Assembly (NCBI GenBank): GCA_003244185.1
Contig: QHBT01000065.1
Span: 19,150 to 83,149 of the forward strand
DNA length: 64,000 nucleotides
From: Candidatus Dormiibacter spiritus
GTDB taxonomy: Bacteria > Chloroflexota > Dormibacteria > Dormibacterales > Dormibacteraceae
Direction of reading: 5' to 3'
Under the pieces are notes generated by a model. It did no database searches. It had not been told where the DNA came from and saw only the letters and a program-made list of their open reading frames with translations. How positions within the stretch are numbered: position 1 is the stretch's first letter; every line of letters begins with the position of its first letter. This document shows, piece by piece, positions 53,697 to 62,805 of the stretch. A program made the translations under genes and the position numbers.

Positions 53697-54851
53697 GTGT
53701 CCTGGCGCGGGACACTGAACTGGTCGCGCCGGCTGCTGGTCGCTGCCGTGGCCGCCACGTGTGCTCTCGCGCCTCTTCCCGTCCTCGCCCACGCCCAGCT
53801 GACTGGCAACTATCCAGCCCCCGGGGCACTGCTCAGCAGCCCACCTGCCGAAGTGACTGTGAGCTTCAGCGAGACTGTTTCGCCGGCAGGGCACGGAATC
53901 CACGTTTACGCGCCATCGGGCAAAGAGGTGGGCGGCCAGGCTTGGCCCCAAGGCTTCCAGCTCATCGCGCCCGTCGAGGCGAGCGAGCCTGGCACTTACG
54001 TCGTGAGCTGGCAGGTGCTGGCTGCAGATACTCATCCCTCCCGGGGTGCTTTCGCTTTCAGCGTGATCAAGACCAGCGGGAACCGCTACCTGGGCCTGCT
54101 GAGTGGGGCAGAGGTGGGCACGACCACCCCGCTCGGCCTCGCGCTGCAGACGCTCGCGCGCTGGCTTCACTTCGCCGGCTACGCTCTCGCCTTCGGCGGA
54201 GCCGCCTATCTCGCGCTGATGAGAAGGGAGCGGCGCCTCTGGCGCTTGGTGCTGGTGGGTGTCGCGCTGCTGCTGGCCGCCGAGCCAGTGGGTCTGCTCG
54301 CCCAGTTGGTGAGCCTCTCGCTGGACACTGACACCGCCCTCTCAGTCCTCGGCTCAGGCTTCGGGCGGCTCCTGGCGCTCCGTGTCGGCGGCGCGCTGCT
54401 GCTCTGGTCGCTGCTGGCGGTGGAATCGCCCTGGCCGATTCTGCCTCTGGGCGCAGTGATGGCGCTGATCGATGGCACTACCGACCATGCCCTGTCAGGG
54501 CAGCCCATTGTTGGTCAGACCCTCGACGCCATCCACGTCGCAGCCATGTCGCTGTGGGCCGGCGGACTGGTTGCCTTTCTCCTCGCGCCCGATCGCCGCT
54601 TCGGCCGGGTCGCCGTGCCAGCCGCCGGCATGGCTGTCGCGAGCGGGCTCCTGCTGGCTTACTTCCACGACGCCCTGCCGCTGGTGAGGTTCCTGCCCAG
54701 CAATTACGGCTGGGCGGTGGTTCTCAAGATGACAGCAGTCGCCGGGGCGGCGGCGGTTGCCGCGTTTCGCCGCCGTCGCCTGGAAGCGGGTTTGGTCGCC
54801 GCCGCGTTGCTGGCAGCAGCCCTGGTGGTGTCGCTACCTCCAGCCCAATGA
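53697..54851 (+). CDS. CopC-CopD fused copper-handling protein
   Basis: A 384-residue protein. A signal peptide ends PLPVLA, then the CopC domain begins with HAQLTGNYPAPG. The mature N-terminal His32 and DTHPSRGAF (Asp111, His113) fit the Cu(II) site of CopC. From residue about 140 there are several helices of the CopD membrane domain, including IHVAAMSLWAGGLVAFLL. It should bind copper outside and help it across the membrane. It starts with GTG directly after the MFS stop. Confidence 0.9.
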   Translation: MSWRGTLNWSRRLLVAAVAATCALAPLPVLAHAQLTGNYPAPGALLSSPPAEVTVSFSETVSPAGHGIHVYAPSGKEVGGQAWPQGFQLIAPVEASEPGTYVVSWQVLAADTHPSRGAFAFSVIKTSGNRYLGLLSGAEVGTTTPLGLALQTLARWLHFAGYALAFGGAAYLALMRRERRLWRLVLVGVALLLAAEPVGLLAQLVSLSLDTDTALSVLGSGFGRLLALRVGGALLLWSLLAVESPWPILPLGAVMALIDGTTDHALSGQPIVGQTLDAIHVAAMSLWAGGLVAFLLAPDRRFGRVAVPAAGMAVASGLLLAYFHDALPLVRFLPSNYGWAVVLKMTAVAGAAAVAAFRRRRLEAGLVAAALLAAALVVSLPPAQ

Positions 54852-54920
54852 CCGCCTGAAGTGGTGTTCGCGCTGTAGACTGCCGGTCGCTGCAGCTACC
54901 CGGTCTGGGAGTACGAAACT

Positions 54921-55304
54921 TTGGTGGGCATAGTCCTGGTCTCACACAGCTTTGAGCTGGCCCGCGGGCTGGCCGACCTGGCCGCCCAGGTGGCCGGTCC
55001 TGACGTTCGAATCGAGGCCGCGGGCGGAGGTCCCGAGGGCAGCCTCGGCACCAGCGGGGATGCGGTGCAGGCGGCGATCGACCGGGCTGAGGCCGGCGAC
55101 GGAGTGGTTGTGCTGGCCGACCTGGGCAGCTCCATCCTGACAGTGAGGCACCTCCTGGAAGACGCGGCGAACGGACAGGTGCGGCTGGCCGACGCACCTC
55201 TGGTGGAGGGCGCTGTCGCTGCGGCGGTCATCTCCTCCACGAGCCAGCCGTTGGAAGTCGTGCTGCAGGCGGCGGAGGAGGCGCGGGGTGCCCGCAAGCT
55301 CTGA
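54921..55304 (+). CDS. dhaM: DhaM, PTS-type phosphotransfer subunit of dihydroxyacetone kinase
   Basis: A 127-residue EIIA-Man-like domain. GIVLVSHSFELARGLADL carries the phosphorylatable His9, and GVVVLADLGSSILTVRHLLE is a family motif. It takes phosphate from HPr and hands it to ADP bound in DhaL. TTG at 54921 or GTG at 54924 is the start. Unlike E. coli DhaM it carries no HPr or EI domain; those are separate genes next door. It overlaps the HPr gene by 17 bp. Confidence 0.92.
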   Translation: MVGIVLVSHSFELARGLADLAAQVAGPDVRIEAAGGGPEGSLGTSGDAVQAAIDRAEAGDGVVVLADLGSSILTVRHLLEDAANGQVRLADAPLVEGAVAAAVISSTSQPLEVVLQAAEEARGARKL

Positions 55305-55557
55305 GCTCGAAGTCACGCTCCCGGCGAGCGTCGCGCTGCACGCCCGGCCGGCAGGCCTTTTCGTCAAGACAGCCATGCGCTTCCAGTCCAGCCTTCGGGT
55401 CGAGGCGGGAGCGAAGGCAGCCGACGCCAAGAGCATCCTGGCGGTGCTCGCGCTCGGCGCGACGGGCGGTACGCCTTTGCGACTCAGCGCGGAAGGTCCA
55501 GACGCCGCGCCGGCTTTAGAGGCTCTCGCCGCCTGCGTGGCCGGTCTGGCCGAGTAA
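55288..55557 (+). CDS. ptsH: HPr phosphocarrier protein
   Basis: An 89-residue HPr. The active His18 is in VALHARPAGLFVK, and the regulatory Ser position is kept (Ser49 in KSILAVLALG). It carries phosphate from enzyme I to DhaM. GTG start, overlapping dhaM. Its 3' end overlaps the convergent enzyme I gene by 42 bp, an unusually deep antisense overlap for two partner proteins. Confidence 0.93.
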   Translation: MPASSELEVTLPASVALHARPAGLFVKTAMRFQSSLRVEAGAKAADAKSILAVLALGATGGTPLRLSAEGPDAAPALEALAACVAGLAE

Positions 55558-57150
55558 GTACTGCTGGGCCGACTCCTGGCAGGCAGCGAAGTTCAGACTT
55601 CGCAGCGCCTCTCGAACCTCGCCAACTCTGGCCGCGCCCACGCTCAGCTCATCAGCGCCGAGTCCCACCAGCACGGGCATGGCGCCGGCGTCCGAGGCTG
55701 CCTCGCCGCAGACCTCGATTGGGATGCCGGCTCCCCGCCCCGCCTGCATGGTGGCATCGATGAGCCGCAAGACTGCTGGGTGAGTGGCCGGCGAAGTGCC
55801 TGAGCTTTCCCTGTCGAGCCCCAGGGCCAGCTGGGTCAGGTCGTTCGTGCCCAGGCTCAGGAAGTCCAGCTGACTGGCGAATTCAAGCGCGCGGTGGGCC
55901 GCCTCGGGCGTCTCGATCATGGCCCCCAGTGCTGGCGGTCGCCGATCACCGAGCACCGCGCCGAGCGCCTGGCGGACCGCGAGTACCTGTTCGACACGCG
56001 TGACCATGGGGACCAGGATTCGCAGCTCGACCGCTTGGGCAGCTCGAAGGATTGCCTCCAGCTGGTCGCGGAGGGCCGCCGGGTTCTCGAGCAGCAGCTC
56101 AACGCCGCGGCCCTTGGCGCCGGTCAGGAAGGGCGGCGTCTTATCGCCCCCGAAGTCGAAGAGCCGGACAGTGGCGACACGATCCTGCAGGCTTGCCAAC
56201 AGCGGCGCGAGGAAGCGAAAGCTCGTTTCAATGTCAGGCCAGGCTTGGGCTGCCAGAAAGAGAAGTTCAGTCCGCAACAGCCCCACGCCCTCGGCGCCCT
56301 GTTCCAGGGCTTCGCGCACCTCGGCGAGGCTGGAGGCGTTGGCCAGTACTTTGACCCGGCGCCCGTCCAGCGTGACTGCCGGCTCCAGACGCCGGGCGAC
56401 CGCTGTGGCGCGAGCCTGGTTTCGCCGCTCCCGCTCCGAGCGGGCTTGAGAGAGGCGCTCCGGATCCGGGTGGCGGACAAGCCGGCCCAGGCTGCCGTCG
56501 ACAACTATCGTTTCGCCCTCCACCAAATCCAGCACCTCCGGCCCGAGTCCGACCACCATGGGCAGGCCGAGAGAACGCGCCACGATGGCCGCATGGGCAG
56601 TCACCCCGCCACCGGCGAGAGCCACTCCCTGGACCTGGGGACCAAGCTCGGCGACATCGGCGGGACCGAGGCCGGCCGCGACCAGCACCCCGGCCGCTCG
56701 CTCGTCGGTGCCGCCGGCAGCGATGGTGGCCGCCCGCCGGCCGAGGCTGCGGACGTCGTCAGCGCGTTCGGCAAGCATCGGGTCGGGCAGCGCTGCCAGC
56801 TGGGCCGCGGCCGCCTCCGCGGCCTGGCTGATGGCCGACGTTGCGGTCAGGCCTCCTTTCAGGACGAGCTCCCAAACTGCTGCTTCCAGGCCAGGGTCGT
56901 GAGCCATCAAGGCGCCGGTTTCCACGATCTCCGCTTCGGCGGCCCGTCCCTCCTGGCGCAGGTCGCCGGCAATTCGCTCCAGCTGAGCGGCAGCAGCCGC
57001 CAACGCCTGCTGGGCACCGTCAAGCTGTGATTGGCGGCCCTCGGGGGGAACTGTCACTCGATCATCGGCGCCACTCGCAGCCAGCAGGACTGCCGGCCCT
57101 GCCGCCAGCCCAGGAGCGGCAGCGAACCCGGTGAGGGTCCGCTCTGGCAT
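55516..57150 (-). CDS. ptsI: PTS enzyme I (phosphoenolpyruvate-protein phosphotransferase)
   Basis: A 544-residue protein. The phospho-His is His186 in GGGVTAHAAIVARSLGLP. The PEP-binding barrel has GVGLLRTELLFL, DFLSLGTNDLTQLAL and EVCGEAASDAGAMP with the catalytic Cys. It moves phosphate from PEP to HPr. It is the last gene of the leftward dhaK-dhaL-ptsI set and its start touches the dhaL stop. No EIIA/B/C sugar permease is in the window. Confidence 0.95.
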   Translation of the reverse strand: MPERTLTGFAAAPGLAAGPAVLLAASGADDRVTVPPEGRQSQLDGAQQALAAAAAQLERIAGDLRQEGRAAEAEIVETGALMAHDPGLEAAVWELVLKGGLTATSAISQAAEAAAAQLAALPDPMLAERADDVRSLGRRAATIAAGGTDERAAGVLVAAGLGPADVAELGPQVQGVALAGGGVTAHAAIVARSLGLPMVVGLGPEVLDLVEGETIVVDGSLGRLVRHPDPERLSQARSERERRNQARATAVARRLEPAVTLDGRRVKVLANASSLAEVREALEQGAEGVGLLRTELLFLAAQAWPDIETSFRFLAPLLASLQDRVATVRLFDFGGDKTPPFLTGAKGRGVELLLENPAALRDQLEAILRAAQAVELRILVPMVTRVEQVLAVRQALGAVLGDRRPPALGAMIETPEAAHRALEFASQLDFLSLGTNDLTQLALGLDRESSGTSPATHPAVLRLIDATMQAGRGAGIPIEVCGEAASDAGAMPVLVGLGADELSVGAARVGEVREALRSLNFAACQESAQQYLLGQTGHAGGESL

Positions 57151-57782
57151 CAGGAGCCGGCCGCTACAGCCCTTTCCAGGGCACGCAGGATGAGAGCTGT
57201 CGAGGTGGCGCCAGGGTCCTGATGGCCGATCGACCGCTCGCCCAGGTAGGACGCGCGGCCCTTTCGTGCCTGCAGAGGAATAGTCGCTTCCATGCCCGCC
57301 TCAGCGGCTGCGGCCGCCGAGGCCAGCGCGGCCGCAGGCTGCGCTCCGGCAGCAACCTCGCCGCGCAGCTTCTCGACGGCCGGCTCCAAGGCATCGACCA
57401 TCGTCTTGTCTCCCGGCGCCGCGGCGCCGAGGTCCTTGATCGATGCCAGGGCAGCAGCCAGAACTTCCACAACCTGCTGGCCATCGAAGGTGGGCGAATC
57501 ACCCAGCACCCGTCCACCGCTGCGCAGCGCCGATCCCCAGAGCGGACCGCTGGCCCCGCCGACCGTCGAGACGAGGGTCCGGCCCGCCAGGATCAGCAAC
57601 CGGCCGGGCGGTGCGTCCTTCTCTCCATCCAGAGCCTCGACCACCGCCGCGAAGCCCCTGGTCACGTTGGTGCCGTGGTCGCCGTCGCCGATCGCTGAGT
57701 CAAGCTGGGTCAGATAGTCGCGCTGCGCTCGAACCGAACTCTCGATCTCGCGCATCCAGGATCTAACGGTGGCGCCATCCAT
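57150..57782 (-). CDS. dhaL: DhaL, ADP-binding subunit of dihydroxyacetone kinase
   Basis: A 210-residue helical protein. LDSAIGDGDHGTNVTRGF (Asp28, Asp33, Asp35) binds Mg-nucleotide, and GGASGPLWGSALR plus GQQVV and DLGAAAPGDKTMVDAL are family motifs; RASYLGERSIGHQDPGATS closes it. In PTS-type kinases it keeps ADP bound and passes phosphate from DhaM to dihydroxyacetone on DhaK. It follows dhaK by 15 bp. Confidence 0.94.
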   Translation of the reverse strand: MDGATVRSWMREIESSVRAQRDYLTQLDSAIGDGDHGTNVTRGFAAVVEALDGEKDAPPGRLLILAGRTLVSTVGGASGPLWGSALRSGGRVLGDSPTFDGQQVVEVLAAALASIKDLGAAAPGDKTMVDALEPAVEKLRGEVAAGAQPAAALASAAAAAEAGMEATIPLQARKGRASYLGERSIGHQDPGATSTALILRALERAVAAGS

Positions 57783-57797
57783 CGGCTGTTCGGTCGC

Positions 57798-58817
57798 TCA
57801 GACTCCCCAGCGCAGGCCGGGGGTGTGAACCGGTGCGTCCCAGAGTTTGAGCAGTTCATCGTCCAGGTGGAGCACTGTCAGGGACGCTCCTGCCATCTCG
57901 AGTGAGGTGATGTAGTTCCCGATGAGGTTGCGGACGGGCTCGACGCCTGCCGCTCGGAGTTTGCGGTCCACCTCCGCATAGAGCAGATACAGCTCGATCA
58001 AGGGTGTCCCGCCCATCCCGTTGACGAAAGCCAGTACCTGGCTGCCCCGGCTCGGTTTCAGGTCGCTCATCACCGCCTCGACCATGACGTCGACCACCTC
58101 GGCGGCGGTGCCCAGCTGTGCTCGGCGCCGGCCCGGCTCCCCGTGGATGCCGATGCCCAGCTCGATCTCACCCTCGGGCAGGTCGAAGATGGGCTTGCCG
58201 GCGGCGGGCGGGATGCAGGAGGAGAGCGCCACGCCAAAGGAGCGCGCCCTCTCGTTCACGCGCTTCACGGTGTCACTGACAGTGGCCAGATCAGCACCGC
58301 TCTCGGCCGCGGCGCCTGCGATCTTCTCAGCCAGGACGGTGGCGCCGACGCCGCGCCGGCCGGCAGTGTAGAGCGAGTCCTGCACCGCCACATCGTCGTC
58401 GATGACTATCGCTGAGACCTTGATGCCGTCGTCGGCGGCGTCTTCCGCGGCCATCTTGAAGTTCATCACGTCGCCCGTGTAGTTCTTCACTATGTGGACG
58501 ACGCCGGCCCCGCCGTCCACTGCCTTGGTGGCTGCGAGCATCTGGTCAGGTACCGGTGAGGTGAAGACCTCACCCGGGCAGGCGGCGTCGAGCATGCCGA
58601 GCCCGACGAAGCCGCCGTGAAGGGGCTCGTGCCCGGAGCCGCCACCTGAAATCAAAGCCACCTTGCCCTGCTTGGGGGCGTCCTTGCGGACGACTATCTG
58701 GGCGGCCGAGTCGTAGCGCAGCAGGTTGGGGTGCGCGGCAGCCAGTCCTGCCAGTGACTCCTTCACCACGTTGGCCGGATCGTTCATGAACTTGCGCATC
58801 TTCGTTTCCACCGCCAT
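57798..58817 (-). CDS. dhaK: DhaK, dihydroxyacetone-binding subunit
   Basis: A 339-residue protein. It binds dihydroxyacetone covalently through a histidine: His225 in GIGIHGEPGR. ISGGGSGHEPLHGGFVG (His63) and VKNYTGDVMNF (Asp116) complete the site. The ATG has GAGGAG upstream. First gene of the leftward operon dhaK-dhaL-ptsI. The 157-bp region 58818-58974 upstream should hold its promoter; no clear operator or DhaR-type regulator is visible. Confidence 0.95.
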   Translation of the reverse strand: MAVETKMRKFMNDPANVVKESLAGLAAAHPNLLRYDSAAQIVVRKDAPKQGKVALISGGGSGHEPLHGGFVGLGMLDAACPGEVFTSPVPDQMLAATKAVDGGAGVVHIVKNYTGDVMNFKMAAEDAADDGIKVSAIVIDDDVAVQDSLYTAGRRGVGATVLAEKIAGAAAESGADLATVSDTVKRVNERARSFGVALSSCIPPAAGKPIFDLPEGEIELGIGIHGEPGRRRAQLGTAAEVVDVMVEAVMSDLKPSRGSQVLAFVNGMGGTPLIELYLLYAEVDRKLRAAGVEPVRNLIGNYITSLEMAGASLTVLHLDDELLKLWDAPVHTPGLRWGV

Positions 58818-58974
58818 GTGCCTCGCTCCTCTCAGCTAACTCGACCTGGGCAATCTCTTGCCTCATCGAACATTTACCTGCGGCCAGACTCGCCGCCAAC
58901 ATTCCCCGTCTGACTAGCGTTCGCCCCTGACGCCGCTCTTGTCAAGGGTGCCCACTGGAGGTCCCGCCGGTCGG

Positions 58975-59352
58975 CTACACCAGGGAGCGCAGGGTTCCCT
59001 CGTCGTCGGCCGAGAGCAGGAGCCGATTGTTCGTGGCGAGGTGAGTGAGAGAGAGGTTCACGCCTGCGCCAGCGAGTCGCTGCGTCAGCTCAGCCAGAGC
59101 TCCCACCCGGTCCTCCATCTGGACCACGAAAGCGTTGCGCTCGCCGGCCACCCGGTGCCCAGCGCCTTCCAGGGCGCTTCTGGCCGCCTCGCCATCGACG
59201 AATGCCAAGTGCGCCTCCGTCTGGCCGCCGACCGAATAGGCGAGCACTGCCTCGACGTTGATTCCCGCCGCGGCGATCGCGCCGGCGACGTCGGCGAGGG
59301 CTCCCGGCCTGTCCTCGAGGGATACCTGCAGAACCTTGAGCTCAGTTGCCAT
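58975..59352 (-). CDS. Double ACT-domain protein
   Basis: A 125-residue protein with two ACT domains: LKVLQVSLEDRPGALADVAGA, shown here as VSLEDRPGALADVAGA, and NAFVVQMEDRVGALAELTQR. ACT pairs bind amino acids as regulators. There is no enzyme attached, so it is probably a stand-alone sensor. The ATG is preceded by GGGGAGGAG. It faces left, in the same direction as the dha operon downstream. Confidence 0.88.
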   Translation of the reverse strand: MATELKVLQVSLEDRPGALADVAGAIAAAGINVEAVLAYSVGGQTEAHLAFVDGEAARSALEGAGHRVAGERNAFVVQMEDRVGALAELTQRLAGAGVNLSLTHLATNNRLLLSADDEGTLRSLV

Positions 59353-59523
59353 CGACTCCTCCCCTGGATCGCATGCGGCCGATCTAGCCCTTTCTCGGGG
59401 GAACCGGCTCGGCCGAAACTCGGCTCCAGGCCAAATGATAGTGCCCCTCGTGTCTCTGAGCCAGGGCACTCCGGGACCAACGTCCCCTAGCCGGACTCTC
59501 AGGGCCGGCCGCGCCAGCCCGAT

Positions 59524-61137
59524 TTAGGTGACGACCTCCCGCCTCTGCATCAGCACCGTCGCCAGGCCAAAGCCGACGACGACGATGGCGAGCATCGCCC
59601 AGAGGCCAGCCCAATTCACGCCCGTCAGGAGGGGAGTCCCGTAGAGCTGGAACACAGATAGGTTGGAAAGCCAGCTCGGCCAGTTCAGGAGCGGGGCCAG
59701 CTCGTAGATCATGTAGCTGAGGAACGCGAGCGCGCCCAGCACGCCGACCACCGCCCGCGGCCACTCGGCGTCGGCGACGGCGCCGACCGCCGCGAAGGTG
59801 AGCGCGAAGGGGATTAGCAGCCACGAGGCTTGGAAGACGCCGGCGGCGTCAAGCCTGGTGCCGGAGGCGGCGGCCGCGATCCCCGTCAGCAGCGATCCGG
59901 CTGCCGCGAGCAGGGCGATCCCGAAGACCGCCGCTACCGCGCGCTCGGCGAGGACCGCCCAGCGATGCCGCGGGGTGCTAAGTTCTGCGGCCAGGATGCC
60001 CTCGGTGTCGTCAGCGCCCCAGATGGAGACAATGTGGATGGCGAAGCCGGCGAGCAGCAGCTGGGCGATGCCGAACCAGAAGGTGGCGATGAACCCGCGA
60101 TAGGGATCCCCGCCGCTGCCACGAGTGAGCCAGGCGTGCATCGCCGGCAGCCCATTCAAGCTGTCGACGGTTCCCCGCGCCAGCGACACCATGAAGACCG
60201 CCAGTACTGCGACGATCGCTCCCCAGCCGAGCAGTACCGACCGCTGGCGGTAGAGGAGCCGTCCCACCGGCCAGGTCAGCAGCGGCGACGGCGCCGCTTG
60301 CCTCGCGCGGCGGGTGCTGACCCGCCGCGGAAACAGTGGACGTCGGAGATCGCGGCGGGCGAACGCGAGCGCTGACAGGACGGCGGCGGCGAGGGCGGTG
60401 GCGAGGCTGAGCACGAGGCCTACCACGTCCAGGTGCCCACCGGGAGGGAGCACGTCGGTGGCGTCGTACCACCTGAACGGCGACGCCCATGCCAGCCAGT
60501 CGAGCGAGTGCTGCGTCCGGCCGAGGACGTTGCAGATATAGAGGACCATCATCAGGGCCGCTCCACCCGCCTGCGCCCCTCGTGTGGTCGAGGCGAGCTG
60601 CGCTACCAGGTAGCAGAGGCTGAAGGAGGTGACGGCGAACAGCCAGAGCGCGAGCGTCTGACCGGCCACGGGGCCCAGACCCAGCGGATCCACCCGAGCC
60701 GCGCCCAGCAGCGCAAAGACGCCGCCCACAGCGCATGCGACCAACGACGCGGCTGCGAAGGCCGCCAGCCGCCCGGCCACCAACCGGGCGCGCGAGACGC
60801 CTTGAGCCAGCCAGCTGTCGACCAGCTGCTTCTCCTCGTCGCCGCGGACGGCTCCCGCGGCGGACGCTATCGCCCACACCATCAGGATCAGCGGCAGGCT
60901 GCCATACGACCGCCATGCCACGTAGCCGGCAAGCGTGTCCAGCCGGTGAGGAGGCGGCAGCAGGTAGCTGAGCTGGGCGGCGAGCGCGCCCATGCTGCGG
61001 GCAAAGGCGGCACGGCTGGCCGGCGTGGCGCCCGCCGCCTGCTCGAAGGCGGAGCTCTGCACGTACGTGGAGAAGGCGGCTACCAGGGAGTACCCGATCA
61101 TGCCCCAGCGGTGAAGGCGAAACGCGTATCTCAGCAT
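59524..61137 (-). CDS. ABC exporter permease, 12-helix
   Basis: A 537-residue membrane protein with two repeats of about six helices each. The loop with KQLVDSWLAQGVSRARLVAGRL and GILAAELSTPRHRWAVLAERA resembles large ABC-2-type permeases of the antibiotic-exporter kind. It pairs with the ATPase upstream, whose 3' end overlaps it by 7 bp. What it exports is unknown. Confidence 0.9.
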   Translation of the reverse strand: MLRYAFRLHRWGMIGYSLVAAFSTYVQSSAFEQAAGATPASRAAFARSMGALAAQLSYLLPPPHRLDTLAGYVAWRSYGSLPLILMVWAIASAAGAVRGDEEKQLVDSWLAQGVSRARLVAGRLAAFAAASLVACAVGGVFALLGAARVDPLGLGPVAGQTLALWLFAVTSFSLCYLVAQLASTTRGAQAGGAALMMVLYICNVLGRTQHSLDWLAWASPFRWYDATDVLPPGGHLDVVGLVLSLATALAAAVLSALAFARRDLRRPLFPRRVSTRRARQAAPSPLLTWPVGRLLYRQRSVLLGWGAIVAVLAVFMVSLARGTVDSLNGLPAMHAWLTRGSGGDPYRGFIATFWFGIAQLLLAGFAIHIVSIWGADDTEGILAAELSTPRHRWAVLAERAVAAVFGIALLAAAGSLLTGIAAAASGTRLDAAGVFQASWLLIPFALTFAAVGAVADAEWPRAVVGVLGALAFLSYMIYELAPLLNWPSWLSNLSVFQLYGTPLLTGVNWAGLWAMLAIVVVGFGLATVLMQRREVVT

Positions 61138-62045
61138 GGCTGAGCCACCGGCTCCTTCTCGGTTCCCGCGTAGTACACCAGGAACATCTCTTCCAAGCTC
61201 GGCTCGTGGCTGGTGAGATTCACGACGCGCGCGCGTGAGATGGCGGCCAGGAGCGGCTCGAAGCTGCCGTGCACGACGCAGCGGAGGCGCTGGTTCTGCA
61301 CCGTCACCTCGTCGACGCCCTCCGCCGCCCGGATCGCCTCCACCGGCACCCCGCCGTCGAATTCCATCTCGACGCTGTGCATGCGGATCTCGTGCAGCTC
61401 TTCCAGGCTGGCGACCTTCACCAACCTGCCGCCCCTGATGATGCCCACCCGGTCGCAGACGTGCTGGACCTCCGAGAGCACGTGGGACGACAGGAAGACA
61501 GTCGCCCCGCCCTGCCGCACTTCATGCACAAGGGAGTAGAACTGCTGCTGGTTGAGCGGATCGAGGCCGCTTGTCGGCTCGTCGAGGATCAGCAGCCGAG
61601 GGCGGTTCATGAAGGCGAGCACCAGGGCGAGCTTCTTCTTGTTGCCTGTGCTGTACTCGCGGAAGCGCCGGTTCAAGTCGAGCTCCAGGCGCTCGCTGAG
61701 CTGCTTGACTTGGACCTGGTCGACGCCGCCCGCCATGGCGCCCAGGTAGGAGATGACCTCTCGGCCCCGCAGCGAACCAAATTGCGGTAGCTCGCCAGGG
61801 ACGTAGCTCACGTGTCGCTTCACTTCGACCGCCTGCGACTGGCAGTCAAGCCCGAAGATCGTGGCCGAGCCTCGGGTCGGCCGCGCGAGGCCCATGAGGA
61901 GACGGATGGTGGTGGTCTTGCCGGCGCCGTTCGGCCCCAGGTAGCCGAAGACCTCGCCCTCCGCGACCTCCAGGCCGAGGTCGAACAGCCCGCGCCCGGC
62001 TCCGTAGTCCTTGGTCAGCGCATCTGTGCGGATGGCGCTCGTCAT
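61131..62045 (-). CDS. ABC transporter ATP-binding protein
   Basis: A 304-residue protein. Walker A GPNGAGKTTT (Lys43), signature loop YSTGNKKKLALVLAF and Walker B RLLILDEPTSGLDP. The signature reads STGNK where LSGGQ is typical, as in the multidrug/antibiotic (DrrA-like) group. A C-terminal domain of about 80 residues follows. It energises the 12-helix permease. ATGA overlap with the regulator gene upstream. Confidence 0.93.
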   Translation of the reverse strand: MTSAIRTDALTKDYGAGRGLFDLGLEVAEGEVFGYLGPNGAGKTTTIRLLMGLARPTRGSATIFGLDCQSQAVEVKRHVSYVPGELPQFGSLRGREVISYLGAMAGGVDQVQVKQLSERLELDLNRRFREYSTGNKKKLALVLAFMNRPRLLILDEPTSGLDPLNQQQFYSLVHEVRQGGATVFLSSHVLSEVQHVCDRVGIIRGGRLVKVASLEELHEIRMHSVEMEFDGGVPVEAIRAAEGVDEVTVQNQRLRCVVHGSFEPLLAAISRARVVNLTSHEPSLEEMFLVYYAGTEKEPVAQPC

Positions 62046-62527
62046 GCCTTTTTCCTGTCAGGCGTATCGCGCATCTCGCGCAGCTGTCTGAGCAGTGTCG
62101 GAACCATGTCCACGAACTCCTGGACCATGGTCGCCATCGCCGACAATCGCTCCTTGCCAACGCCGGCTGCGGCCGCCTCGGCGCCCTGCCGCAGCGTTTG
62201 GAGAAGCGCCATCAGCCCCGCGTTGCGGGCGGCGAAGATGCCCTCCAGGTCGGACAGCGCCTCGTAGAGCAGGCGCCGGCTGCCGCGTTCGCCGATCCCC
62301 CGGGCCAGCCCGAGCTGCACGAGCTGCCGGGTCGCCACGCTGACGCCGCTCTTCGCGATCTCCAGTTCACCTGCTATCTCGTCCAGGTTGGCCGGCCTCT
62401 GGTGGAGGAGGAGGTAGCCCCAGATCCGGCCGGTGTTCCGGGCGATACCCCAGCCAGTCATGAGCTGGCCCATGTCCTCGACGAAAGCATGCTGCTCAGC
62501 GGTCATGTGCAGAACTTTCTCATTCAT
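62042..62527 (-). CDS. GbsR/MarR-type transcriptional regulator
   Basis: A 161-residue protein with a winged helix-turn-helix: ANLDEIAGELEIAKSGVSVATRQLVQLGL, cited here as ELEIAKSGVSVATRQLVQLG, and a long helical dimer region after it. The start MTGWGIARNTGRIWGYLLL is typical of the GbsR group. It overlaps the ATPase gene by 4 bp and heads the export operon, so it probably represses it in response to the exported compound. Confidence 0.88.
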   Translation of the reverse strand: MNEKVLHMTAEQHAFVEDMGQLMTGWGIARNTGRIWGYLLLHQRPANLDEIAGELEIAKSGVSVATRQLVQLGLARGIGERGSRRLLYEALSDLEGIFAARNAGLMALLQTLRQGAEAAAAGVGKERLSAMATMVQEFVDMVPTLLRQLREMRDTPDRKKA

Positions 62528-62760
62528 CAGAACGTACCGATCATAGCACCTGACTCACAGAGGCGGAGACGGGCCTAGTGAAGGCGGCTCATGCGAACCC
62601 GATCCACAGTCGCCGAGACCCGGCTGAGGCGATGGCCTAGCTCTGCTCTATTTCCCAGTCGGCCGGCAGAGCAACCAAGCTGGGTCTCTCTTAAGGCGCT
62701 TATCACGAACTCAGGGGTGGTGGACCCGAGGGTGTGCGAGTTCAGCACATAGAGGACAGG

Positions 62761-62783
62761 TGTCTCGGGACATAGTGGACACC
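62761..62783. repeat. Left terminal inverted repeat of the IS481-type element
   Basis: Begins tgtctcgggacatagtggac and pairs with 63978-64000, with 3 mismatches in 23. Confidence 0.88.
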
Positions 62784-62805
62784 CAGCAACGCTGGGAGGT
62801 GCGTG

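Noticed and set aside
62755..62764. GACAGGTGTC shared by the IS left flank and right end, as a target duplication
   Set aside because: The right copy lies inside the element, not in the flank, so it is not a duplication; the right flank is beyond the window.
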